Notes under the pieces: generated by a model
What the model saw: the letters and a program-made list of their open reading frames with translations, nothing else
Told to the model about the DNA's origin: nothing
The model's database searches: none
Made by a program: the position numbers and the translations under genes
In this document: positions 44,175 to 53,149 of the stretch, in pieces
How the letters are laid out: every line of letters begins with the position of its first letter
How positions within the stretch are numbered: position 1 is the stretch's first letter
Assembly (NCBI GenBank): GCA_963793245.1
Contig: CAWBZG010000004.1
Coordinates: 514,034 to 578,033 of the forward strand
Direction: 5' to 3'
Length of the DNA: 64,000 nucleotides
Source of the DNA: CAXBBB01 sp963793245
GTDB lineage: Bacteria; Bacteroidota; Rhodothermia; Rhodothermales; BA12

Positions 44175-44870
44175 CTGCGGACGGAGCACGATTTCCTCCA
44201 TCACGGTGCGGTCGGATAAGCGGTACGCGTCGACTACGGTCGCCGCGATGTCGTCGGGCGACATGAAGCGCTCGTCCGGCAGGTCGGTGCCTTCCCACGA
44301 AGGCGTGCGGACGGCGCCGGGCATCAGCGTGGTCACCCTCACGCCGTGCGCTTTGGTCTCTTCGCGCACGACTCTAGCCAACCCGAGCAGCCCGTGTTTG
44401 GCCGCGCAGTACGCGACTCCGCCCGCGTAGCCCTTTATCGACGCGACGGATGCCATGAAGAAGACGTGCCCGCTCTCTCGCTCCGTCATAGCAGGGAGGA
44501 CTGCTTTGGTGACGACGAATGCACTCGTCAGATTAACGTCGACTTGGCTGCGGAACGTCGAGACATCGGTTTCGGCGAGCGAGGCGGGGACGAACAGCCC
44601 TGCGTTGTTGACGACCACATCCGGCACACCGACTTCGTCGATCACCTGGGCGACCATCCGAGCCGTCGCCGCGTCGTCGGTCAGGTCGCACGGGTAGACG
44701 AACGCTTGGGCGCCTGCGGATCGGCACTCGTCGGCGACGGCGTTGAGCTTGGCGCGCGTCCGAGCCGTTAGCACGAGGCGAGCGTCCGGCATCTGAGCGA
44801 ACGCGCGGGCGACGGCGGCGCCGATACCTTGCGAGGCGCCGGTGACGAGTACGAGGGGAGAGGTTGTCAT
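44160..44870 (-). CDS. Sepiapterin reductase-type short-chain dehydrogenase
   Basis: 236 residues with TGASQGIGAAVARAF (NADPH site) and catalytic Ser-Tyr-Lys in FMASVASIKGYAGGVAYCAAKHG. The C-terminus SDRTVMEEIVLRPQLGDI is very like that of the Chlorobium sepiapterin reductase, as I recall it, where the enzyme makes L-threo-tetrahydrobiopterin. Context agrees: genes for GTP cyclohydrolase I and 6-pyruvoyltetrahydropterin synthase lie immediately upstream on the same strand. The start is five bases from the folE stop. A general 3-ketoacyl reductase is the alternative, less likely given the neighbours and tail. Confidence 0.8.
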   Translation of the reverse strand: MTTSPLVLVTGASQGIGAAVARAFAQMPDARLVLTARTRAKLNAVADECRSAGAQAFVYPCDLTDDAATARMVAQVIDEVGVPDVVVNNAGLFVPASLAETDVSTFRSQVDVNLTSAFVVTKAVLPAMTERESGHVFFMASVASIKGYAGGVAYCAAKHGLLGLARVVREETKAHGVRVTTLMPGAVRTPSWEGTDLPDERFMSPDDIAATVVDAYRLSDRTVMEEIVLRPQLGDI

Positions 44871-44874
44871 CGGT

Positions 44875-45499
44875 CTATTTGTGGATCAGGCGCATGAACT
44901 CGGCGCGCGTGCTGTGCTTCTGGAATTCGCCGCTCATCGCGCTGGTCGTCGTCGACGAGTTCTGCTTTTCGGCACCGCGCATCATCATGCACATGTGCTG
45001 CGCTTCGATCACGACTCCCGACGCCCAGCGGGTCGAGCACTTTCTGAATCACGTCGCGGATCTGGATCGTCAGCCGCTCTTGCACCTGCAATCGGCGCGC
45101 GAATACGTCGACCACGCGCGGAATCTTGCTCAGGCCAACGATGCGTCCGTTGGGGATGTAGGCGACGTGCGCTTTGCCGAAAAACGGCAGCATGTGGTGC
45201 TCGCACTGCGAGTAGACTTCGATGTCCTTGACTAAGATCATCTCGCTGTATTCCTCCTCGAACAGCGCCTTCCGCAAGATCGCTTCGGGGTCCATGCGGT
45301 AGCCGTGCGTCAGAAACTGATGCGCTTTCGCAACGCGCGTCGGCGTGTCGCGCAGGCCTTCGCGGTCGGGATCTTCGCCCAGCGTCGAGAGCAGGTCACG
45401 GACGCCAGCGGCTAGGTGCTCGGTCGTCGGTTCGTCGTAGATGTCTTGCCGCCGATAGAGCGGAGTCTTGTCTACGTCGATAGGGATGGAGTCAGGCAT
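44875..45499 (-). CDS. folE: GTP cyclohydrolase I, with single-base frameshift
   Basis: Opens GTP to 7,8-dihydroneopterin triphosphate, entry to folate and biopterin. From ATG 45499 homology runs through GEDPDREGLRDTPTRVAKA, FEEEYSEMILVKDIEVYSQCEHHMLPFFGK (zinc Cys and His pair), GLSKIPRVVDVFARRLQVQE to KVLDPLGV. There the frame breaks: reading on with one base removed near 45020 gives VVIEAQHMCMMMRG, SGEFQ and a normal end MRLIHK at 44875, total about 207 residues. Left unshifted, the frame yields 27 nonsense-like residues. An extra G in a GTCGGGAGTC context is the likely cause. Confidence 0.9.
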
Positions 45500-45580
45500 C
45501 GGTGGATTGCGATCGGTGTTGAAGCGTTCGGCGAGAACGGGAGGGGAGGATGCGCGAACGGCCACACCGGGGAGGTAGGG

Positions 45581-46006
45581 TCAGGCAGGTGGGCGGTCGC
45601 CGTAGTAATCGACGAAGTTGCGCGGCGTTTCGTAGAGTCGAATGCGATAGAGTTCGCCCGACGGCACATGCGGCGCGATGCGGTTCCAGAACACGACGGC
45701 GAGGTTTTCGGACGACGGCATGACGTCCTGCAAAAAGTCCACGTCGACGTTCAGGTTGCGATGGTCGACTAGGTCGACGACGTGTTCGTGGACGACGGCT
45801 TTGAGTAGACCCAGATCGACCACGTAGCCGGTGTCGGGATCAGGTTCGCCCCGGACCGTGACGTGCATCACGTAGTTGTGCCCGTGCCAGTTGGGACTGT
45901 TGCAGGGGCCAAACGTAGCCTCGTTCCACGCGTCGGACTGTGCCGGATTGTGCAGCCGATGCGCGGCGTTGAAATGCACTTCGCGGGTGACGTAAACGGT
46001 GGGCAT
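45581..46006 (-). CDS. 6-pyruvoyltetrahydropterin synthase family protein
   Basis: 141 residues from ATG 46006. Zinc His residues are in FNAAHRLHNP and in NWHGHNYVMHV; the catalytic Cys is in FGPCNSPNWHGH. The family covers true 6-PTP synthases and QueD (queuosine) enzymes, which are hard to separate by motif. Here its place between a HIT gene and folE, with a sepiapterin reductase in the same group, supports the biopterin role: conversion of dihydroneopterin triphosphate to 6-pyruvoyltetrahydropterin. The C-terminal YRIRLYETPRNFVDYYGDR is typical of both. Confidence 0.88.
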   Translation of the reverse strand: MPTVYVTREVHFNAAHRLHNPAQSDAWNEATFGPCNSPNWHGHNYVMHVTVRGEPDPDTGYVVDLGLLKAVVHEHVVDLVDHRNLNVDVDFLQDVMPSSENLAVVFWNRIAPHVPSGELYRIRLYETPRNFVDYYGDRPPA

Positions 46007-46142
46007 GAGCAGGTGGTCGGGCGATGTTCGTCTAAACGAGGAATAAGCCCAACGGCAGGTGAGGTACCCTGTTCGCCGACCGAGTGTAACGCATTGGTAC
46101 GTGGCAGCCCGCGCGTACTTTGTCGCGACGCCCCCACTTCCG

Positions 46143-46487
46143 ATGTCCGAAAAAACGCTCTTCCAACGCATCGCCGACCGCGAGATCCCCGCCGACATCG
46201 TCCATGAGGACGCGATGTGTCTCGCCTTCCACGATGTCAGCCCCCAAGCGCCGACGCACGTGCTCATCGTCCCGCGCAAGCCGATTGTCGGTATTCAGTC
46301 GGTCGAACCCGAAGACGTCGAGGTGCTCGGGCACCTGCTCGTCGTCGCGCGGCAGATCGCCGAAGAGCTGGGGCTGAAAAATGGGTATCGGCTCGTGCTC
46401 AACATCGGCGAGGACGGAGGACAGTCGGTCCCGCACCTGCACGTTCACCTGCTCGGCGGACGCAAGCTGTCATGGCCTCCGGGGTGA
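46143..46487 (+). CDS. HIT family nucleotide-binding hydrolase (HinT-like)
   Basis: 114 residues starting at ATG 46143: TLFQRIADREIPADIVHEDA, then PTHVLIVPRKPI and the histidine triad HLHVHLLGGRKLSWPPG near the C-terminus. The size and closing segment match HinT, a purine nucleoside phosphoramidase. Divergent from the 6-PTPS gene, 136 bases apart, and just upstream of the outer-membrane protein gene. Confidence 0.93.
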   Translation: MSEKTLFQRIADREIPADIVHEDAMCLAFHDVSPQAPTHVLIVPRKPIVGIQSVEPEDVEVLGHLLVVARQIAEELGLKNGYRLVLNIGEDGGQSVPHLHVHLLGGRKLSWPPG

Positions 46488-46570
46488 CTCGCTTTGTTCT
46501 TCCCTCTAGTCAGCGCGAGAGGCAGTCCCGCCGCAAGGAGCACAGCGACAGCTTGTCCCGCTCCCGCGGG

Positions 46571-48605
46571 ATGGCAATATCGACGATGATACAGACGACA
46601 GCCTGTGACGTGGTTCGTCCTTTGATTGCCTGCCTTTTTGCGCTCGCCTGCGTCCCGTCGCTCCACGCCCAGACCGCCCCCACGCTTGCCACCCGTTTCG
46701 AGCGCGACGTGAACCGATACGCCTACGTCGCGACGCTCTCGTTCGCCGACCTTTCCGCCGGACCGTGGCGCACCGACGCGCTGCTTCGAGCGCAAACGGA
46801 GGCATTCGGACGCTCGGACGATCTGCTGTTTCGCGACGAAGGGCTGGCCGTTCTATCGGCGATCAGGTCAGCGCGGGAGGGCGTGCGCTACGGCGTGAGG
46901 AGCGAGACGGCGGGGTTCTCGCAAGGCCGCGTCGCGCGTCATTTGTCCGGTCTGACGCTGGAGATTGCGCCTCAGAGTGCGAGTTGGTCGGTCGAGGCGC
47001 TGGCGGGTGTCGGTGTCGATCAGCGGCCCGGTGCTGTAACGCTGTCGGGGCAGGATGCCGATCTCCGCACGGACGCCGGTCCTGCCGTCGGTGTCGATGC
47101 GTTGATGATGCGTCCGGCGGGCGCGTATTCGGTGGCCGGGCGCATCGGCGCGAGTTGGCAGAATCTGTTGCCTCGCAGACAGGGCGACGCCGCGCTCGAT
47201 CTGCGCGTGACGCCCAACGGCGACGCTGCTCTTCCCGTGTCGGGCGACGTGACGCTGCGGCGGAGTCTGCGTGGCACGTACCAATCGGCGTCGTTTCTCA
47301 ACCGCACCGGCACATCGGTGGACGGCGTGTTCGCGTCGTCGCGCGTCGAGGAGACGACGCTCGACACGCTGCTCGCCGGTGCCACACTCGCCGCACCGCT
47401 GCTCAGAGGCGCGACCGCGCTGCGTCTGGACGGACGATTGGAGGGCGAAGCGCTGGGCCGCAGCGTCCGCACCGCCAACGCCGACCCGGACGCGCTCTTT
47501 TTCGACACCGATTTTGCCCGGCGCTCGGCCCGTTTCAACGTGCGCCTGACAGCGGACCGCGCTTCGCTGAGCGGGCACATAGGGGTGCGCGCAGATGCCA
47601 CGCTCGAAAACCGAGCGCTCGCCAACCGTGCGGACTTGCCGACTGCCCAGGCCGCCCAGAAAGCCGCACTCCTAGAACAGGCCGACTACGAGCAGAGCAC
47701 GCTAGGTGCCGATGTGCGCATCGCCCGAACCGTACGGCGCCTCACCGTTTTTGCCGAAGCCCAGGCGAGCCTACTTGCGCCTCGACACGCCCGACGCCAA
47801 CGCCGACGACCGCGACGAAGCGTTCGCTTCGGGCCGATTGGGAGCCGAGTGGCGCGTATCGCCACGCCTCGTCGTCGACGTGCAGGCGTTTGGGTCCGAC
47901 TACCACACCGTTTACCTGCGCGCCGCCCGGAGCGGAGAGAACAGCCGCCAGCGCGCACTTCGCCTGCGTCCCGGTGCCACGTGGACGCCTCGAGTTGGTA
48001 CGCGCGCCCGGCTCGAAGGCGAAGTCCGCGCCACGTACACCCGCGACGACTTCCGCCTTCCGGGTCGCCCACCGAGCGATCAGTCGGCGCGCGAACAGCG
48101 CCTGAATCTGGACGCCGAGCACGCCTTCGCCCCAACGCTCCGGCTCTACGCAACGGCGACGGCGTCCGACTTGAGGCTGGGTCGCCTGCTGCCGGACCGC
48201 TTCGCCGAAGTCCCGTTCGACACCGTCCGCACGTACGACGCGCACGTCCGACTGGTCGCCCAGCGCGCGTGGCGAGCCGAACTGGGCGTCCGCATCTTCT
48301 ACCGCACCGACTACAGCCCGGCCATCACGACACGCTTTCCCCGAGCCGACGGCGCAACGGCTGCCGTCACGCGCCCCGGCGTCACATGGCTGCGGCAACT
48401 CGGCCCGACCGCATCGCTGTCGATTCCCATCGGCGCCCGCGGTTCGTCGGTCGAGCTATCGGGCTGGTACGCCATTCAGCAGCAAGCCGCGCGCCTCTAC
48501 GGACGGCTCGACGAAGCCAACGAGCGGGCGATCCTGAAAGCTGCCTCGGACGCTCCGGCTCGCCTGCTCCCGCGCGTGACGTTTGGCGTCGTGTGGCGAC
48601 TGTAG
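46571..48605 (+). CDS. Outer-membrane beta-barrel-like protein, frameshifted
   Basis: Not a named family. The start ATG 46571 is followed by a signal-like segment PLIACLFALACVPSLHAQ; from there alternating hydrophobic and polar strands run to the end, which finishes RVTFGVVWRL as barrel proteins do. Many turns are Gly/Asp-rich (VGVDQRPGAVTLSGQDADLR; FAEVPFDTVRTYDAHVRLVAQ). The two parts of the protein are in different frames, joined by one extra C at 47770-47771 (AEAQAS then YLRLDTPDANADD). Corrected length is about 677 residues. A 192-base degenerate copy of its 3' end occurs at 52327-52518. Confidence 0.65.
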
Positions 48606-48646
48606 CGGGGCGTCGCACCCACTTCTGTAGCCCCTTAGTTATAGGA

Positions 48647-48665
48647 GATCTGCCAGGTCCGCGTG
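48647..48665. repeat. Half copy of the ACCTGGCAGGT repeat
   Basis: GATCTGCCAGGTCCGCGT matches the right arm and tail of the copy at 20493-20530. The left arm is missing. Confidence 0.55.
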
Positions 48666-48675
48666 GGGGACAGCG

Positions 48676-51600
48676 TCAGCGGACGACGGTCAGCGTGCCG
48701 GTCGTGCTCTGTCCGCCAGCTTCGAGGCGATAGAGGTAAACGCCGCTCGATAGCGACGAGCCATCCAGCGATGCGTCGTGCCATCCGGCAGCCGTGTGAG
48801 CGTCGACTAACCGGGCGATTTCGCGTCCGAGCGTGTCGAAGACGGTCAATCGTGCGTGCCCAGGCTGCGGTATGCCATAGCGGATGCTGGATGCGCCGCT
48901 AACCGGGTGCGGAGCCGGTGTCGACAGCGTCAACTCTGCCGGGGTGTCGAACGCGTTACCATCGGTTGAGACTGTCGTCGCATCCAGCATCTTGACGGAT
49001 CCGTGACGCGCGACAGCGAAGAAGTCTGCCCGCAACCCGCCCGCCGTCGTTCCGGCCACGACGAGCGTCACGCCCCCCCTCACGTAAACGCCTATATCTG
49101 CGCCTATACCTCCGCCGAATAGGGCAAGCGCGTCGTTGCGCGTGTCAGCGGCGTCGGGTGGGGTGACGGCGAACGTGTAGTCATACTCGTACGAATACTC
49201 GATCGGTCGGATGTCCGGGTCGTGAGAGGAAGCATCCAACTCGAACGTGCCCGAGAACGAACCGAAGGTCAGCAGAGCACCGTCTTCGGTCGTCGCTGCG
49301 ATGATGCGGTCGGTAGGGAAGAGCGTCCGCAACTCGATGGCATCTGCTCCCGCTATTCCGTGGAAGAAGTTGGGGAAGATGGTGCCTCGCGTGCCTCCTA
49401 TCGTCACTTCGCGTTCATAGGGCAGATCGGCGACGAACAGTCCGAACGCGCCCTCGCCGGTCGCGTTTGGATCTCCGGCGGCGATGAAGATGCTTCCCCT
49501 GTCGCCGGGGCCTTCGTCGTCGTCGACTTGTTCGGTGGCGAGGATTTCGGTAAATGCCGTGCCCGTCGCAATCGACAGTTCGTAGGCGACCTCGCTAGGA
49601 ATCAGAATCAGCGGCGTCGCCTCACCATAGCTGAACGGCGAACCTACGACGATCTGGTCGATGAACACCTGGACTTCGGCCATCGAAGCCGCTTTCGACC
49701 CGTGGAAGAACTGCGCTTGGCCCTCGCCGATGTCGTCCAACTCGTCTTCGAAGAACGGCAGCAGTTGGGCCGTGTCGCGAAAGCGGGCCAGCACGCCTTG
49801 GATCGTGAATAGACCCTCGGGCGCGGGCGAGCCGTCGAACGCCGACTCCCCCCGGTCGATGCGAACGTCGAGTGTATCGCCCGAGAGCGTGACGACGCCT
49901 ACGGTCAGGCCGCTTCCCGAGGCGATGGCTTCGGTAGGCCAGAGAGATGGGTCTGCGAGGCGGACGAAGGGGAGTTCGATGCGCTGGCCTTGGAGCGGAC
50001 TGTCGGCGTCGAAGCCGAGCGGAAGGGCGCGGACGGCGTCGGGCAGATCGTTGCCGCTGCTCAGGATGGCGATGCGGGTCGCGCTGACCTGAACCTGATC
50101 GTTGAAGCTGTCGATTTCGCCGATGATGCGGACGCGGTCGCCCGCCTTGATCGTCGAGTCATCGCCTCTTCCGAGCGCGAGCGTATCGGCTCCGAAGGCG
50201 CTGCCGGAGGCGAAGACGTTGACCCCGCCCGTCGCGTCCTGGACGTTGAACTGCCCGTTGTTGAAGCCATAGTCGTTCGTCGTCACGACACCTTCGATCT
50301 GGACCTGCGTGCCTTCGTCCAGCCCGCGCACCTGTCCGATGTCGGTCGTGGTGAACGCGAGATTGAGCGCGTATCCGGCGACCGTTCCGCTGACTTCGTG
50401 AGCGACGATGAGCATCGCCGTTTGGGTCGGGCTGTCATCCGAGCTGACGAACGCAATCGCGCCCGGTCCCAGGTCGCCCGCTTCGGCGAAGTTGGTGTCG
50501 TCGAAGTCGACCGAGAAGTCGCGGCTGTTGACGTAGGCGGCGAATGTCGGAGCCGTGGGATTGGTCAGGTCGAACGCCATGACGCCACCGATGCGTTCAA
50601 GAGTGACGAAGGCGTAGGTCGTGCCGCCGACGGCTCCGATGGCGACGCCTTTGGGTTCGGGGCCTTTGTTGTCCGAACGGCCGTCGAAGTCGTCGTTTTC
50701 GTCGTTTCCGCTGTTGAAGTCGGCGGGGAGCAGCTCGGCGATCTTGCGTTCGATGGCGTCGCCCGAGTCGAAGACGAGCGCTCCGGTCTGGGCGTCGAAG
50801 ACCGAAAACGAGCGCCCGCCAAAGCTGTAGAGCGCGTCGTAATCACCGTCGCCGTCCGTATCGCCCAGCGTCGTGGTCACGTCCAGGCGCCCGAGTGCTT
50901 CGTCTTCTTGTAGCGTGGCGGCGTCGGGAAAAGCGGCCGGGTCGAGCACGAGGTCTTTGACGCGCTCCTCTTCTTCGAGTACGTCGTTGTAGTCGCGCGC
51001 GTCGCCCTCGTTGGCCGTGACGACGTAGGTCGTGCCGCCGCTGACGAACGTCGCCAGAGCGTCCGGCTGGTACATCCCGAACAGACCCGAGAAGGTGCGA
51101 ACATCGACCCGGTCGTCCCTGTCGCTTGGGTCGAGTCCGTTGCCCATCATGCCGTGGTCCTTGAATCCGAGCGCATAGATCGCGTCGACGGTTGCCGTCG
51201 CCACGTCGATCACCGCCATCGCGTTGTTCTCCTGGAGCGAGACGTAAGCTTTGGACCCATCCGCGTTCAGGGCGACATGCTCGGGTTCGAGGTCCTGTGC
51301 CACGCTCGCACCGGGACCGTAGATGCGGACGCCGTCGGGCAGATCGGCTGCGCGCGATCCGCCCACGTTGAAGTCGGCGAACGAAGCGGTCTGCACCGAA
51401 CCGAGCGACAGTCCGCCTGCACCCGCCGAAACGGATACGACGGACACGCTGCCCTCTGGATCGACGGTGTATGCGTCGTTGGGCTGACCCTCGTTGGCGA
51501 CCAGCACCTGCGATCCATCGGGCGTGAACGTCACCATTCCCGGCCCGGCACCGACGGCGATCTGGCTGCGGAACGTACCGGCTACGTCGAAGAGAGCGAG

Positions 51601-51936
51601 CGTGCCGGGCAACTGCTCGTCGGCATTGGCAGCGGCGACGGCGAGAAGGCCCGTCGTGCTAACCGCGAGCGCCGAAACGTCGCCGTACGGACTCACGTCG
51701 ATGTCGAACGCCTGAGTCGGATTGGACGGGTCGGAGTAGTCGAGCGCGACGACGGTGTTGGCGTCGGAGTTGACGAAGAAGACCCGCTGCGTCTGCGCAT
51801 GGTAGGCCACGTTCTCGGCAGCGCTGTCGTCAAACGTGCCGGTAGCATAGCGGCCTGAAAACGTGATCGACAGTTGCTGCGCGGACGATGGAATGGCAAA
51901 GAGGGCGCAGGCGAGGAGGACGAGGCGACGGAGCAT
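48676..51936 (-). CDS. Large T9SS-exported protein: choice-of-anchor propeller, OB-like and DUF4397-like domains
   Basis: 1086 residues from ATG 51936 with signal peptide (LRRLVLLACALFAIPSSAQ). Order: a beta-propeller of the choice-of-anchor I type (about residues 20-540; SPYGDVSALAVSTTGLLAVA, GPGMVTFTPDGSQVLVANEG, ANEGDARDYND); an OB/YhcR-like nucleic-acid-associated strand region (VRGLDEGTQVQIEGVVTTND, about 555-690); a DUF4397-like domain beginning AQFFHGSKAASMAEVQVFID; and a C-terminal type IX sorting domain (PHPVSGASSIRYGIPQPG, LSSGVYLYRLEAGG, TLTVVR). Such proteins are often called alkaline phosphatase-like or esterase, without evidence here. The tail marks it for secretion and surface attachment by the type IX system. 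Confidence 0.85.
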   Translation of the reverse strand: MLRRLVLLACALFAIPSSAQQLSITFSGRYATGTFDDSAAENVAYHAQTQRVFFVNSDANTVVALDYSDPSNPTQAFDIDVSPYGDVSALAVSTTGLLAVAAANADEQLPGTLALFDVAGTFRSQIAVGAGPGMVTFTPDGSQVLVANEGQPNDAYTVDPEGSVSVVSVSAGAGGLSLGSVQTASFADFNVGGSRAADLPDGVRIYGPGASVAQDLEPEHVALNADGSKAYVSLQENNAMAVIDVATATVDAIYALGFKDHGMMGNGLDPSDRDDRVDVRTFSGLFGMYQPDALATFVSGGTTYVVTANEGDARDYNDVLEEEERVKDLVLDPAAFPDAATLQEDEALGRLDVTTTLGDTDGDGDYDALYSFGGRSFSVFDAQTGALVFDSGDAIERKIAELLPADFNSGNDENDDFDGRSDNKGPEPKGVAIGAVGGTTYAFVTLERIGGVMAFDLTNPTAPTFAAYVNSRDFSVDFDDTNFAEAGDLGPGAIAFVSSDDSPTQTAMLIVAHEVSGTVAGYALNLAFTTTDIGQVRGLDEGTQVQIEGVVTTNDYGFNNGQFNVQDATGGVNVFASGSAFGADTLALGRGDDSTIKAGDRVRIIGEIDSFNDQVQVSATRIAILSSGNDLPDAVRALPLGFDADSPLQGQRIELPFVRLADPSLWPTEAIASGSGLTVGVVTLSGDTLDVRIDRGESAFDGSPAPEGLFTIQGVLARFRDTAQLLPFFEDELDDIGEGQAQFFHGSKAASMAEVQVFIDQIVVGSPFSYGEATPLILIPSEVAYELSIATGTAFTEILATEQVDDDEGPGDRGSIFIAAGDPNATGEGAFGLFVADLPYEREVTIGGTRGTIFPNFFHGIAGADAIELRTLFPTDRIIAATTEDGALLTFGSFSGTFELDASSHDPDIRPIEYSYEYDYTFAVTPPDAADTRNDALALFGGGIGADIGVYVRGGVTLVVAGTTAGGLRADFFAVARHGSVKMLDATTVSTDGNAFDTPAELTLSTPAPHPVSGASSIRYGIPQPGHARLTVFDTLGREIARLVDAHTAAGWHDASLDGSSLSSGVYLYRLEAGGQSTTGTLTVVR

Positions 51937-52058
51937 GAGGAGGTACGGTATCAGTTGTATCATTAAATAGCGCTACTGGTGTTGTCCAAAAGGTATGGCG
52001 CAGTAAAAGTCGTGTTGCGTTGCCGCCCAGCTAAACTTCGCGAGTACGCAAGGACGCC

Positions 52059-52325
52059 TCACAGCCACCTCTTCGATAGAAGCAATAGAGCATCCCGCCG
52101 ACCATCGTCAGCATCAGGCCCCATGCCACGAAGTAGCCATAGTGGAAGCCCTAGCTCGGGGATGTATTCGAAGTTCATCCCATAGAGGCCGGTGATGAAC
52201 GAGAGCGGAATGAAGATCGTGCCGACGATGGTGAGCACCTTCATCACCTCGTTCATGCGGTTGCTGATGCCGGTCATGTAGAGGTCGCGCAGGCCCGCGA
52301 ACAGTTCGCGCTGGCTGTCGACGGC
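52059..52325 (-). pseudogene. Truncated corA fragment (C-terminal part)
   Basis: About 265 bases match the 3' part of the intact corA at 54477-55676 at high identity, covering SQRELxAGLRDLYMTG, SNRMNEVMKVLTIVGTIF and GLYGMNFEYIPELG, including the GMN motif. A one-base insertion near 52151 (CCCTAGCTCGG versus CCCAGTTCGG) breaks the last membrane segment. It has no 5' part: at about 52325 it is joined to an outer-membrane gene fragment in the opposite orientation. Confidence 0.85.
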
Positions 52326-52326
52326 G

Positions 52327-52518
52327 TCGCTGTCGATTCCCATCGGCGTACGCGGCTCATCGGTCGGGCTATCGGGCTGGTACGCCATTCAGCAGCAAGC
52401 CGCGCGCCTCTACGGACGGCTCGACGAAGCCAACGAAGCCGCCATCCGTCGCGCTGCATCGGACGCTCCGGCGCGTCTACTTCCACGCGTGACGTTCGGC
52501 GTCGTGTGGCGACTGTAG
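52327..52518 (+). pseudogene. 3' fragment of the 46.6 kb outer-membrane gene
   Basis: These 192 bases align without gaps to 48414-48605, the end of the outer-membrane gene, at a constant offset of 3913; the long block GGGCTGGTACGCCATTCAGC is identical and the stop codon is kept. Differences are scattered substitutions. No start or upstream part exists, so it is a relic. Confidence 0.85.
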
Positions 52519-52614
52519 CGCGCATCAGCGGGAGAGGTAGGGCAGACTTCGTTTCTGCGCTTTGGGTGAACTCGCCACCCGCCTGAATCTCGATTTTCGA
52601 CCGTTGGTACATAA

Positions 52615-52630
52615 AAGACAACAAGGTCCT
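52615..52630. promoter_or_regulatory. Candidate Rrf2 operator 1
   Basis: AAGAC, six bases, GTCCT: an inverted repeat 15 bases before the rrf2 start, matching the site at 53109-53124 in both half-sites and spacing. Overlaps the AT-rich probable promoter. Confidence 0.5.
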
Positions 52631-52644
52631 AAATACCTGCTCCG

Positions 52645-53091
52645 ATGCTGCTTTCCCAGCGCTGCGAATATGCCATCCGGTCCGCCCTCTACTTGGCGGC
52701 GCTGGATCGGTCTACGTTCGTCGCTGTGCGAGAGATCAGCAAGGCGCTGGGCATTCCGCACTCCTTTCTCGCCAAAACCGTTCAGGATCTGACGAGCGCC
52801 GGTGTCTTTACGTCGATGCGAGGTCCGGTCGGAGGACTCGCCTTGGCCCGCTCCGCCGACCAGATTTCGCTCAAAGAAGTCGTGTTGGCCGTCGATGGGG
52901 CAGGGATTTTCACCAAGTGCGTGCTCGGGTTGCCTGGATGCGGCGACCGGAAGCCGTGTCCGCTGCACGAGCAGTGGGCCGTCGCACGTGGGCAGTTGCA
53001 CACCATGTTTGCCTCGGCCACACTCGCCGACACCGCCGCTCAGATCCAGTCGGGCGAACTCCGGCTCGCGCTCCCTCTGCCCATCGGCTGA
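52645..53091 (+). CDS. Rrf2-family transcriptional regulator, NsrR/IscR-like with Fe-S cysteines
   Basis: 148 residues. The winged helix starts LLSQRCEYAIRSALYLAALD, continues VREISKALGIPHSFLAKTVQ and RGPVGGLALARSADQI. Three cysteines, Cys92, Cys99 and Cys105 (KCVLGLPGCGDRKPCPLH), have C-x6-C-x5-C spacing, near the cluster ligands of NsrR and IscR. An Fe-S sensor of nitric oxide or redox state is therefore likely. Neighbouring genes (cupredoxin, cupin, truncated haemoglobin) support a nitrosative-stress role. A matching inverted repeat precedes both this gene and the next, suggesting autoregulation. Confidence 0.85.
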   Translation: MLLSQRCEYAIRSALYLAALDRSTFVAVREISKALGIPHSFLAKTVQDLTSAGVFTSMRGPVGGLALARSADQISLKEVVLAVDGAGIFTKCVLGLPGCGDRKPCPLHEQWAVARGQLHTMFASATLADTAAQIQSGELRLALPLPIG

Positions 53092-53108
53092 CATTTTTCT
53101 TCCTATTC

Positions 53109-53124
53109 AGGACTCTTCTGTCCT
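53109..53124. promoter_or_regulatory. Candidate Rrf2 operator 2
   Basis: AGGAC, six bases, GTCCT, 25 bases before the cupredoxin start. Same half-sites and spacing as 52615-52630; both are followed by A and a T within the next three bases. Confidence 0.5.
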
Positions 53125-53149
53125 ATCTCACACCCAACCCCGCAAGGTC

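Noticed and set aside
48647..48665. Terminator for the outer-membrane gene
   Set aside because: Only one arm of the repeat exists, so no stem can form.
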